64,000 nt of DNA. Source: Apium graveolens (taxonomy: Eukaryota; Streptophyta; Magnoliopsida; Apiales; Apiaceae). The notes beneath the pieces were generated by a model that saw only the letters and a program-made list of their open reading frames with translations, did not search any database and was not told the origin of the DNA. The position numbers and the translations under genes were made by a program. Shown here piece after piece: positions 45,601-56,318 of this stretch. The stretch's first letter is position 1. Each line of letters opens with the position of its first letter. The DNA lies in assembly GCF_009905375.1 (NCBI RefSeq), contig NC_133653.1, positions 68,354,389 to 68,418,388 of the forward strand. The letters are read 5' to 3'.

Positions 45601-46707
45601 AGTTCATTAATCAACAACCAAGATTTACAACTCCAAAAACATCCCAAAACCAACTAATCTCTACATACACAACCATCAAGCCTCTCATGAACTAGAATAC
45701 TCATATTATGCTCTTAACATTCAATAACAAAGCTTGGTTAAGAGATTATACCTTCCTTGAAGCTTCTTAACACAACACAAGAGCTTTGAATGCCTAAAGA
45801 ACCTTGATCCTTGCTTGTATAACCTTAAACTTTCATAAAAATTCAAGAAAACTAAAGTTATTTCTTGAAGGTTACTATTCACCATCTTCTTCCTTGATTT
45901 ATTGGAAGAGATTGTGAAGGAATTAGGAGCTTAATCTTATAGGATATCCATATCTATGTACAAGGAACCTTAGATAATTACCTTGTGATTTAACAATGCT
46001 TGGAACTTGATTTTTGAAAATTTCTTCTTTGAAAAAGAAGAAAAGCCGAGAGCAAGCTTGGAAGAAAGAGAGATTTTTGTGTTTTTGCTTTGATTTGATT
46101 CTTTGGTTGGTTGTTTTTGATTTGTTTTTGGGTAATTACCTTTCTAACCTTGACTTTGTGTGGTTATAAACCAACCACATCTCCTTCCTCCCTATGTCAT
46201 GCTTATGTCATCATGTGATGTCATCCTCCCCTCTTTGTCCTCTTCTCATTGGTTGGATGACATCATCCCCTCTAATCTCTTTGATTAACTTCCTAATTGT
46301 TTGCCTAATGACCGCTGATCTGTTATACGGTTCGCTTAACTTTCGTTTTCGTTTATCGTTTGAGGGATCATACCCGGGATCTTATTACTTGGGTTTCCTT
46401 AACCTTTCTCAATACATTATAATCCTTTTATGATCCTCTCTTATAATCCTTTAATTTAAATCATTTTTATCCTATTACCTTATACTTAATTCTTTCCGTA
46501 TCTAGTGGATTTCCAGGAAAAATCAAAGTGTTCGGAATTGGATTCTGACGATCTTTACATACACTTATATACCACATAGAGTACTAATAATATCCCAGAA
46601 GATCAATAACAGAACCCCTACATAGTGTGGCATGAAAAGTTTTCTCATTCATCAAAAACACTATTCATAAGGGTTTCAAAAATTTTCCAAATATTGGGGT
46701 TATTACA
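42617..46707 (-). repeat. Inverted Ty3 element, 5' LTR (4,091 bp)
   Basis: Begins TGTATCACCCCC and ends GGGGTTATTACA on the plus strand, then AAATA. It shares AT-rich central blocks and the TTTATAACCACACAAAG TATA-like segment (minus strand, about 46163) with the other LTR. Confidence 0.92.
42929..43012 (-). CDS. LTR short ORF (MNRTK...), candidate exon 1
   Basis: Minus-strand ATG 43012-43010 starts MNRTKLPIRERIGKVLQF, a basic N-terminus, and after 28 codons reaches GCTGAG|GTAGGA in phase 0. Unspliced, the frame would continue past the site to about 42860. The surrounding CACCCTTGCC...TTCATCACACAACA leader resembles that before ATG 8650. It would join exon 2 at 42420. Confidence 0.5.
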
Positions 46708-46712
46708 AAATA

Positions 46713-46830
46713 CAATATTTTTAAACTTGCTATTAGCATGGTTACGATCTCCCGAATATGAACACTTGTGTGTTAATGTTGTATATCAAATTACAAATAT
46801 GAGTCATCCAAAGGGGGAGTGTTGTATATA
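46713..46830 (+). pseudogene. 3' end of an old copia element with PPT
   Basis: ATGAGTCATCCAAAGGGGGA followed by TGTTGTATATATATTGGATG at 46820 looks like the pol end, polypurine tract and LTR start of a copia element. It adjoins the AAATA duplication of the inverted Ty3 element, so that element inserted into this copia relic. Confidence 0.5.
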
Positions 46831-46928
46831 TATTGGATGACTCGTTATATTAGATCGAAGGCTCCCGAAGAACATTTATGTTACTATCGTATAATTACGT
46901 TAAAATTTATATAAAAACAAAGGGAGGA

Positions 46929-47032
46929 GGAGAATCAAAAATTATGTAGTCTCCCAAGTGATTACAAAATAAAAATATAAGGAGAATCGAACATTATGTA
47001 GTCTCCCAAATGATTAAAAAATATATTGTTGA
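46929..47032. repeat. Tandem duplication, unit about 52 bp, two copies
   Basis: GGAGAATC at 46929 and 46981 each begin a similar unit containing ATTATGTAGTCTCCCAA(G/A)TGATTA; the copies differ at several bases. Confidence 0.7.
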
Positions 47033-47299
47033 TGAATAATCGACCATATAGAGAAAATAACTGAAAATTGTGTCTTCAAGTCTTAAATTTAGTTAAGACA
47101 CTAAAAGTAGTTTGGAGGAAATTTTGAAATTCTCCACCAATTTTATATATCCAAGATTATGCGAAAATATACATTAGAGTAAACCAGAAGTTTACTGAAA
47201 AATTTACAGTTACGTACTAATAATCCCAGCTTTATAAATATGCTAATAATAATTGAAATTTTGTATGGATGTTCGTTGAGGAACCAACAGATTCTTCTT

Positions 47300-49682
47300 A
47301 ATCAGATATATGATATTTGATTATAGGAAAAATTGATCACCAAAAAAAGTTTTTTTTGAAGATGAATTTTAGAGCTTCAAATGTGGAGCATTATGATATT
47401 TTATGCATGCACTTCTCATTACATGCTTAGTTCTTATTCACAACCTGAAATTTATGAGTTTGATTATTTTACTTAATTATATCATCAAGAATATTTATTT
47501 GTATGATGTTGGTAGATCTATCGTCTATTCAAAATTATCGAATATCTTATGGCACATATTGATCCACATCTAGCCATCTAGTTCTTTCTCCCCGACGTGA
47601 ATAAAATTTGGTCAGCTCAAATTGTTCCACCACTACTATAAAATTGTTTGTTAAAGTTGGATGTACATTATAAATGTGTGGTTAAAAGTTTAGAACCATA
47701 TACATATAGATGTTTATGACTCAATTTAATGAGTCCATTTTCTAAAAATCAGGGGGAGAAAAAAATAGCTGGTGAACGTACAGGAATGAATCTTTGCCTC
47801 ATCTTGTTCCTCGTAGTAAAGAATATGAACCAGAAGTTCATAAGATATATTCATTCATATGCTTCAATAATTGTCAGGAATATATGCTGACCAAAAGGAG
47901 TTACTCTGTCACATACACCAGCTACTAATGCTTCAAATGAAATTATCCTAGAAGGACAACCTCAATCCATGAATGCGTCTAAGGAATGCTTGAAGCGTGA
48001 TAGGCTCATAAGTTTCATTGCTAAAAATTTTTGTAAAAAAATGGACCAGTGATTGATAATGGATAAATCAAGCGGTGGATAACTTTTGAGTAATCTCTGG
48101 AAGAGATTTTAGACTTGACAAAAGAAAGAAATATAAAGGTACCTGGAAAGTTTTTGAGATCTCAATAGATTATGTCATATCTAGAATAAATGAAACAATT
48201 ACTCAAATCGACGTCGAAAAAATTTGATACTCGAGGTTGTGGATAACCATGAGGATCAAAAAAATTGGTCAAGAATGTAAATATATGATTGAGACAAAAT
48301 CTCTTACAATGAAAAACAAATTATTAGGATTTGTAGTTCGCACACCAGAAGTTGTGCAACAAGCACGCTATAAGAATTATTTGAAACTGCAGTCCACACT
48401 ATCAGTAAGATATAAAATGAATATTTCAGTGATAACAAATTGAAGATAAATAATGTATAACATTTAATGGTCATATAGTTGCACAATGACCTCGTATTGA
48501 TTATGAAGAGAATAAACTTGTGGTGGATATATTTACATGATATTCTGGAATTACACGAATAACTTTATTTATATTTACCTACTTGGCAAATGTTTAAATA
48601 AAATTCCAGAAGGATCTAAAATGCTGGAAGCGGTAAATCAAGTTCTCAAGAACTAGCCCTATCAAATTGTTAGGGTTTCGGACCAGTAGTCTGATATAAA
48701 GTGATGATTTTCATATATTGATGTCTTATTTAATGTTTATCAAATTATACTTTGGCGTATTCCTTGGAGTATACATAAGAGTATATACGAGTATAAGAAG
48801 CTGTACGTGAATTGTGATGGTTTGTTAAACCTTCTAATATATTTTGAGGGTACTATGATCTGTGATAGGTGATAACTTATGTAAATCTCTGGTCAGAGTG
48901 GATGGAAATTAGAATGTATTTCTAATTTAATTCGAATTAGTTTCACCTCATAATCAAAATACATGGGGATTATTGAGTTCATTTAATAAGTTTTGAAGTT
49001 TATCTCTCACTTCAGAATTTCTGTAAAACAATGCAAGTTTTGAAGGGGAAACCACTTTTGAGTGGAGACTAAAATATTTTTGAGAATGCTCATAAATTAT
49101 GATTTATAAAATTCGATTAGATAAAAAAATCCTGGAAGGATTATAAATACATGATTATACACTTGTGACATGAGATCATACGAATTCAGAGATATAATTT
49201 ATTCCTTGAAAGAAGATAATAGTCACCAATGTGAAACTTGAAAAAACATTATTGGTCCAGAAGTATCATACAACATATTGCAGTAAGATATTGATTTATA
49301 TTTATACATGTCCCAGTTCGTTTAATTTATTTACTAATGTACTTTAAAGCTAATCCAATATGAAGGTGAAAAATGTATACTCTAATTCTTACAATTCGGG
49401 TCTAAAACTGAATATGCTCTCATGCATTATGGAGATATTATTTTGGTTCGCCATGAAATTGACGATTGCAGGCACTTCATATAATGATTCTGCTAGCTCA
49501 TGAGAATGGACATATATGTTTATGGATAAAATTGGAGATCCATCGGAGATGCGATACAACACAATAATACGTGGTTTATACACCGGGATTGAAGCTCTAT
49601 AAACTTTATATGTATTTATTAGTGCAGAAGAGTTTATACATATCGAGACAAGTTGCAAAAATGGTGAGTCATTTCCTTCCAT
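47300..49682 (+). pseudogene. pol: Decayed copia pol (integrase C-terminus, RT, RNase H)
   Basis: Frames are badly broken but the order of copia motifs is readable: CAGGGGGAGAAAA after the integrase C-terminal region (47750), a linker resembling VTHTPATNAS...EGQPQSMNASKECLKRDRL (47905-48005), a segment around 48165 corresponding to the ISINYV region before RT, FVVRTPEVVQQARYK at the RT start (48318-48370), and RNase H-like sequence with GDI-LVRHEIDDC near 49430. No domain is intact. This copia belongs to a different, older lineage than the Sirevirus-like element at 2415. Confidence 0.65.
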
Positions 49683-51560
49683 CTTTTCATATATAATTGT
49701 ATGGGTAAGTATATATGTTTTAGTATTATTTCTGAATTATACTCTTAATTTTTTGATTATTTTTTATTGTATGGTGTGATTGAAGTTGTGAATGTACTCA
49801 TTTTTGTGTTTTATGATTTGTGTTTCAGCTTGCAAGTTCAGTTTAGTCTAAGGGTTAATTTTAAGGTACTTTTGTTCGGTAATTAAGATCATTGTGAATT
49901 TTATTTTTAACTTACGAAAGGTCTGTCTTTAAGTTTGTTCTTATATTTATTTTTTAATGTGATCATAAACACGCAAGTAAATCAAATTACTGGAAGCCGG
50001 GATTGGGACGCAAAAACCAGAGTTTCATAAGACCTCTGTGAAATCAGTTTACTAGATATTTGTTTAGAATTAGGAGTTTCAATGGTTAAAAATTGTAAAA
50101 TAGTTCAGAGAAACTGATGGTTATTCTTCAAAGTTGTTATTCAGAATTTCAGAATGACCAACACGAAATCGGAAATCCAAATATGTAAGTAAATGTCTAC
50201 TGTAACTTCGTTTGCAATATAATTTTTATTACTTCTGAAATTTATACGTATATATTTTAAATTTCATTCTTATAATGATTTGGCTGCTTACAAATACTTT
50301 TATATTTATACATTTTTAATGTTTTTAATGTTCGATGCTAGTAATTTGATCTTTTGTAGGTGGTAATTTGGATCATTTCCGTTTTGTACGATAGTTGCAA
50401 GCATTATATGTTTCATCGTAAACTTTTATTTCTTGACTTTATTAGGTTTAAAGAAATATTAGTTGAGGTTTTTAATCATTTAAATCTTCAAAGTAAATAT
50501 CATGTGATAATTTCAATATCAAATATTTTAACTTATTAATTTATAACATGTAATTTAGTATATCAAACTGAATAATTGTGTGGAGTTCGACATTTCATTC
50601 CTAATTTTATGAATAGAAATATAAATATAATTAAACATGGCAAATGAACATAAATTTATCAATATTGATGATATCTAAAATTGTTTAATGTTTATTTACA
50701 TTTTAGTTGTATTAATCAATAGAAAGATTTTTAATCCTATAATAAGTTCTTTAACGTGCCACATGTGTTATATTGCCACTCCGTAAGTGTGATTTACATG
50801 TCATGTGTTAGGCATGAGGCTGTCTGGGAGTTGGGGTGTCCTAAAAATTCATCTTTTTGATCAAATTTTTAAAGATCTTATATTGTCATTAAAATTGTCA
50901 TTAAAATTATCACAAACTATAATCTTATATTGTGATATTATCCAAGATCAGTACTTAAAAATCATCCTCATTATAATTTTTTATCATTAAAACTATATCA
51001 AACTATTTTTTTATGATAATTATTCAAAAAATATAGTACACATTAGTCATTGATTTGACCTTTTTAAAAGCCTTGAACACACCAATTTTTATAGAGATGG
51101 AATGTTATAATTATTTCAATTAATTTCTTGTTTTGTTAAAAAAAAACTTTACAAATTAGGGTGATAATAACTGACAATGTATGATTAAATATATGATATT
51201 TCTAGTTAAGTTTTGAATATTTTTCAAAATTCAGGTCATATTGTGATTTCAAAGTGAAGTAGATTGTCGAAATGGGCGTAATTCACAAGCTCATTATATA
51301 ACCTAAAATATCAGAATTATTTTATGGTATTATTAGTAATACTTATACTTATAACAATTAATAAATTATCTTCCCGATATGATATATAAATCGAAGGCTG
51401 GCCATATATTCGAAATCTTGTGGCAGTATAAGACCACATATTGAAAACCAATGGCGATTCAAAACCATGGAATATATAATACGTGGATTCCGTATTGGTT
51501 GTTTTAATCTTGACCTTGCAAATAAATAAAGTATGGACGGACAAGATCTTCCAATATTTC
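49683..51560. other. AT-rich non-coding DNA
   Basis: No supported gene, LTR pair or clear repeat; stops are frequent in every frame. Confidence 0.5.
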
Positions 51561-51569
51561 TTTATAGGC

Positions 51570-52468
51570 TATATAAAGATAGGGACAACGCACAAATATT
51601 TTATTTTATAGAACACCACACACAAAAATATATAGTCGAAGCGGCGGCCGAAATCTTAACCTTTTTAAGTGCAGTCACAGTGAACCAAAGAGTTGGATGA
51701 CATGTCGGCGATAATAATTGAGGTCAATCATGTAGCTAGTTTCCTTTCCAGATCTCTCTGGTGCCCTAATTTTTATATAGTAAGTCTCGAACAAATCAAC
51801 TCAAAAATCATATGATATAAGTATCAAAACAAATATGTGCAGAAATCAAAAATTTGCACATATAAATTTTTTGTAATAAGTAGTTATCACCAACATTCTT
51901 TTTTGTTATCTTTTCTTTATCAAATCAACCTTTATTATCTTAACCTTTATAATCCAAAATTCAATTGCAGCTCAACAAAAGTATCATCGAAATAAAAAGG
52001 GATTGTACATCAAGGTATTTTAAGAATATCTTTATCGATTTCTTGTTTGTTAAATTCTTATTGAATGCTTATTTCTGTTCAAAAAACCATTTCCATTTGG
52101 AATCAAGTAAACTTATATGTGAATTTCTTTTTATTTATCAGACTGTAAGTATTTTAAGGAACCTACTATCGTATGCTACAATGGTGAATACCGTGGCGTG
52201 GTACCAAGAGATGTAGAGGAACAAAATAAGAGCAAAGAGCACCTGCAGCAGGATCTGGATCCTCATGCAAGAAATAATTCTATACGAAATATTAATCAAC
52301 ATCCAAAACTTTAACTTCACATCACTCCCAATGTACTTACGATGTTCAACATAAAAATAGGGACATGAACCTGATGCTGAATATCACTGCAAAGAACATC
52401 CTCATGTTAGCCGATATGTCAATAAGTTTGTTGAGGCTGATAATTGGGATTTGTCTCCACAATACTAA
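51570..52468 (+). pseudogene. Possible small multi-exon gene or gene fragment, unknown function
   Basis: A good TATA box (TATATAAAG, 51570-51578) is followed by a leader and ATG 51702, which opens 26 codons (MSAIIIEVNHVASFLSRSLW...) ending exactly at TATA|GTAAGT, a consensus donor (51780). Further on, 52151-52320 reads CKYFKEPTIVCYNGEYRGVV and EEQNKSKEHLQQDLDPHAR, and 52361-52468, after AAAATAG|, reads GHEPDAEYHCKEHPHVSRYV and ends DNWDLSPQY at TAA 52466-52468. These have non-repetitive, protein-like composition. A consistent full exon chain could not be made: the obvious middle exon 51971-52014 is out of phase with the next. No homologue is recognised. Confidence 0.3.
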
Positions 52469-53150
52469 GACTAGAGTTTTATGTGTCAGTTAGTGAAATA
52501 TTTAATTTTTATTTTCTTATAAATTATAGAACCCACTTTTTTGTATTTAGATGTTCAGTCATCACAATTTGAAAATATGTAATAAATTAAATTAATAAAA
52601 AACTTTTCAGATATACATTTTTTCGATTTGGTTGATTTCAGTCATATACTACCTTAACATAGTAAATATCATTTCAAATACATTAGTTTTTAAATTATAG
52701 CATTCATAGAAAAAATAATCACCACTTTTCTATTATTTTGTTTGGATTTTGTTTGAGTAAAATATTAATAATCATGAAACTAATTTTAAGAAATTACAAT
52801 AGTAAGGCAATGATCTAACTTTGGTTGAATAAAATATATAAAATAGGAATAATCTGAACGAAAATTTCTATATAAAAAAAGAAGAATATGGATAAACCAG
52901 GCTCTCTTTTTTTGTTCAAAAATTAGCCCTATTTATAACTTATAAAAACTAGATATTAACATGGATGTAAGATATATCATGATAAACTCAATTTATCTAA
53001 ATCCCAATATGATTCCAGTATTTTAAAAATCAAGAGGTAAAGCATCAATAACATTTTTCTTCTCTAAATTATACGAAATATAAAGCTAATAGTTCCCCAT
53101 GATAAAGAAGAATATTATGGTTACTGTTATGGATAAAAAACTTAAGGTAT
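52469..53150. other. AT-rich non-coding DNA
   Basis: Nothing supported beyond possible poly(A)-like AATAAA-type sequences near 52580. Confidence 0.5.
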
Positions 53151-53814
53151 TAATTGTTGTATTTATTACTAGGGTTCGTGAGCTTCGAGGCTCGATTTGA
53201 CTGCACTTGTGTTTCATGACTCGATCTGCCTTAAAAAGATGCTTATGTACCTTGCCGATAGCCAAGGATCAAGTCAAAAATATAGTTCTGATTCGTGGGG
53301 TGATGCCCCATATATAGATGTTGGGTGTCCTTGAATTGGACTAGGGTTAGGAGACTTGGTGGACAAGTCTCAGAATTAGAAAGGACTTTGGAGTCCTACA
53401 ATGCAGGAAGTTAATTCCTTATCCTATGGGATATCTTGGAGGTCAATCTCCAAGGAAATGTTTCCTTGTTTGGTCTTTATCATCAACTAATTTATCCCTT
53501 ATTAATTAATTACAAAATTAATTAATACTCAGGGTTTTGGGCCCTTTCTAATGGGCTTAACTGTCAGCCCAATTCTGATATAATTAATACGATATTAATT
53601 ATGCAATCAGGGTTTATTTTATTCCCTATCATTTGCCCCCCAACTTCTAGGAAATCGTAAAAGATTTCTCAGAAGTTAAGTTCATTTATTCCCTTACAAG
53701 GTACCGTTTTTTTACGTAAAGTGCGGAGTGACCTACACATTTACAACGATTTTCCTTGTTCATGACTTCAGGGTCATTTTGGAAACTCCCTATTACTTTC
53801 TTTTTACCTTATTC

Positions 53815-54058
53815 TCTCTTTTTAGGAATTTCCTGGTATTTTCCTACAATTCCTAGAATTTTCCTAATTTTTCAGGAATTTTCCCAATTTTCTGGGACTT
53901 TTCCTTTAAATCCTGGAATTTTTCCTAATTTTTCATGAATTTTCCCTATTTTCAGGGATTTTTCCTTTAATTCCTGGAATTTTTCATAATTTTTCAGGAA
54001 TTTTCCCTATAATCTGGGATTTTTCCTAATTTTTAAGGAATTTTCCCTAATTTTTCAG
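53815..54058 (+). repeat. Degenerate tandem repeat (TTTTTCCTAATTTTTCAGGAA units)
   Basis: Repeated CCTGGAATTTTTCCTAATTT and TTCAGGAATTTTCCC blocks recur about every 60-70 bp with variation, with shorter sub-units of 20-35 bp. Confidence 0.7.
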
Positions 54059-54084
54059 GCTTAAATCAACCAGAAACCATGCAA

Positions 54085-54680
54085 ATTCAACCAGGATTCC
54101 TGATCGAAATCGATCAGGATCCTGATCGAACTAACAGCTAATTTGTCATCCTAGTCGACAAGCTTTCGATCAGGATTCTTGATCGACGACAAGCTTTCGA
54201 TCAGGATTCCTGATCGAAATGGATCAGGATCCTGATAGAATAACTTGGAATTTGTTGTTGTGCTTTCAGGGAAAATCGACCAGGATTCCTGATCGATTCG
54301 ATCAGGATTCTGATCGATTTGAACCTATTTTTGACACTAAGATCTAAGGAAAAATTAAGCTAGAATCCTGATCGATTCGATTAGGATTCTAATCGACATG
54401 GCCTTGTTCTTGACACTGAGGTCTCTCTGAAATTTTACCAGGATTATTCTATTCATCGATCAGGACTCTGATCACTCTGATCGAATTGAGTGAATTTCAA
54501 TCCCTTTAATCAATTGAACTAAGTGATTTTTCACCCCTCTAATCGAATGAAAATTTGATCAGAATTTTTTTTTCCGATCAAGACTCTGATCGACTAAAGT
54601 GATTTTTTACCCCTTTAATCGAATGAAAATTCGATCAGGGTTTCATTCTCCATCGATTAGGACTCTGGTCGATTATATTA
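54085..54680. repeat. Cluster of GATCAGGATTCCTGATC palindromes
   Basis: At least ten copies or half-copies of CGATCAGGAT / ATCCTGATCG. TCGATCAGGATCCTGATCGA at 54110-54129 is a perfect 20-bp palindrome; 54195-54219 has 12-base arms (TTTCGATCAGGA and complement) around one base. Copies become more degenerate toward 54680. Confidence 0.8.
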
Positions 54681-54821
54681 ATAAAATTCTGGTCAATTTT
54701 TGACATTTCAGTTTCCTTTTCTATTTCTAGAATGTCCCTGAAGTTTCCTTTTTAGTGGGCTTTCTTAGATTGGGCCTTGCCTCTATGGGATTTAGTCGAT
54801 TCATATTCCTGAATTTTCGGC

Positions 54822-54829
54822 TATATAAG
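54822..54829 (+). promoter_or_regulatory. TATA box candidate
   Basis: TATATAAG, followed by a CT-rich leader (CACTTCTCACTTCTCAAATT) and ATG 54994. Confidence 0.5.
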
Positions 54830-54993
54830 TGAGGTGATAAGTGGTAATTCTCATTTCACTTCTCACTTCTCAAATTCTCTCAAAATCTCTCTAGTTCTCC
54901 TCTCAGAAAGGCGATTTTCAGCGTTATTTGCCACCGTAGCTCCACCGTCTTCAACCTTTTCCTGGCTTTCAAGCCTTCTTCCCAGGAATATCA

Positions 54994-55487
54994 ATGGCGG
55001 ATCGTGACCTTGCTAGGCTGGCCAAGATGAATTCTTCAAAAAGAGGTACCTCCATTCAAATACGTTCTACTTATACTTCTCTTATAGACATGATTAACAC
55101 TAAAGGGGATGAATACCCATCTTTGTCTGACTTAGATTCTTACAACCATGGTAACACCTTTCATGAGCTAGACGGTAGGATACAAGCTTTAACACCATGT
55201 ACAAACTCCCCCTAACCTCAGAATTACTCCGGCCGCCCCTGGGGATAGGACCTGTAATTGGGAGGGGGATACAATCTTTATTTATTGAGGAGCTTTAACC
55301 GCGGGTCTTAGGTTCCCCTTCCACGAATTCATCCCACGTTTGCTTGCAGATGTGCAAATAAACCCATGTCAGCTCCCTCCTAATGCGTGGAGGAATATTA
55401 TTTACTTTATGGTTTTGTGTCTTAGAAATAAATTCCCTCTTTCAGTTGCCGTTTTTAGAAAAAAATTCAGTTCTATAACAGTGCTTT
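54994..55487 (+). pseudogene. Gag-like / putative gypsy-type transposon protein, broken
   Basis: ATG 54994 opens 73 codons (MADRDLARLAKMNSSKRGTS) to TAA 55213-55215. In another frame 55289-55487 reads GALTAGLRFPLHEFIPRLLA, PCQLPPNAWRNIIYFMVLC and LRNKFPLSVAVFRK. The second part resembles, from memory, the family described as putative gypsy type transposon in plants (RFPLH...P-Q--PN-WR pattern). At least one frameshift separates the parts, and the gene is truncated by the Ty3 insertion at 55509. Confidence 0.5.
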
Positions 55488-56311
55488 AACTCAACCGGGC
55501 AAGGTTTTTGTAACGACTGGAAATTTCGCGACGTCATTAAGAGAATAAAGCATGATTTTATGGTGTAATTATAATTTATGTGATTTAATAAAGGGATTAA
55601 AGTGTTTAAATGTGAACTATGTATTGTTATGTGAAATGGAATGATTAAGTAAGTATCATGTTCTAGTGACGTGTCAGTTGGTATAAAGAATTTATTGTGA
55701 AGCGTAATTGAAACACTTAGCGTCGGGCCATCGGGCCGTCAGGCAGAACGTGACCCGATACGCGAAAAGGGGAGTAATAATAAAAAGGGAAATTTTATGA
55801 TCAGATATGAGTTGTGATGTATGAGTATGTGTTTTCTTGTTTATATGCATGATTACGTGATCTGTTGATTTTAAAAAGTGATATAAGGGATTTATTTGAT
55901 TTAAATGAGGTTTATTGAACCTTTATGCATTTATATAAAATTATCCGAATATGGTTAAGGCGTGAAATTTGTTATGATGCCTTCAAAATAGTCCTAGAGA
56001 CATTCTAAAAATGATAGATGGATTTATTTCATGATCGGTGTATTTTAAAATTATTTAAGTGAGTTTTATTTCTATTTTGAGCGCAATCTTGTAAAATCCA
56101 TAGAAAATATACCGTACGCTCAAACATTATTCAAAAATATGGTTGGAAAGCTAATTTCGAATCCTATATTTTAAAATTTATATTACTTCCATTTTCATCT
56201 TTTCTGAGAGAGCTTATAATATTCAAATTCGTTTTTGGGATTGAGAATAAAAGAAATGAGAAGTGAAAATCAAATTATGGCATAATTACCATACTACCCT
56301 TGCCACACCAT

Positions 56312-56318
56312 TATATAA
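56312..56318 (+). promoter_or_regulatory. LTR TATA box candidate
   Basis: TATATAA in CCATTATATAAACCACCCAC, followed by a CT-rich stretch (TTCTCTTCTTTCCTCACTTC) typical of plant transcription starts; it would place R/U5 from about 56345. Confidence 0.5.

Larger units (their letters stand above)
32950..46707 (-). mobile_element. Inverted Ty3/gypsy (Tekay-like) element with decayed, rearranged interior
   Basis: LTRs are 32950-37040 (3') and 42617-46707 (5'), both 4,091 bp, with duplication AAATA at 32945-32949 and 46708-46712. They read as reverse complements of TGTAATAACCCC...TACA and align with the LTRs of the 5091-18748 element (same family, different subfamily). PPT and PBS are present. The 5.6-kb interior has only scattered gag, RNase H and integrase/chromodomain remnants in altered order. 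The LTRs differ by only about 1-1.5% by eye, so the element moved recently despite lacking pol. A non-autonomous derivative mobilised in trans is the likeliest reading. Confidence 0.92.
53160..55508 (+). mobile_element. Truncated element with repeat-rich leader and gag-like ORF
   Basis: A GC-richer stretch starting about GGGTTCGTGAGCTTCGAGG contains degenerate tandem repeats (53815-54058), a palindrome cluster (54085-54680), a TATA box (54822-54829), a CT-rich leader and an ORF at 54994. The layout resembles an LTR plus leader plus first ORF of a retroelement of the kind annotated as putative gypsy-type transposon. The 3' part is cut at 55508 by the next element. The 5' boundary is uncertain and no duplication was found. 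Confidence 0.45.

Noticed and set aside
46929..47032. CRISPR-like direct repeats
   Set aside because: Two diverged 52-bp copies without spacers, in a plant repeat context; a simple tandem duplication.
51971..52014. Middle exon between TTGCAG and AAG|GTATTT in the possible host gene
   Set aside because: Its splice sites look good, but its 44-nt length puts the next coding-like block out of frame, so it was not included in a gene model.
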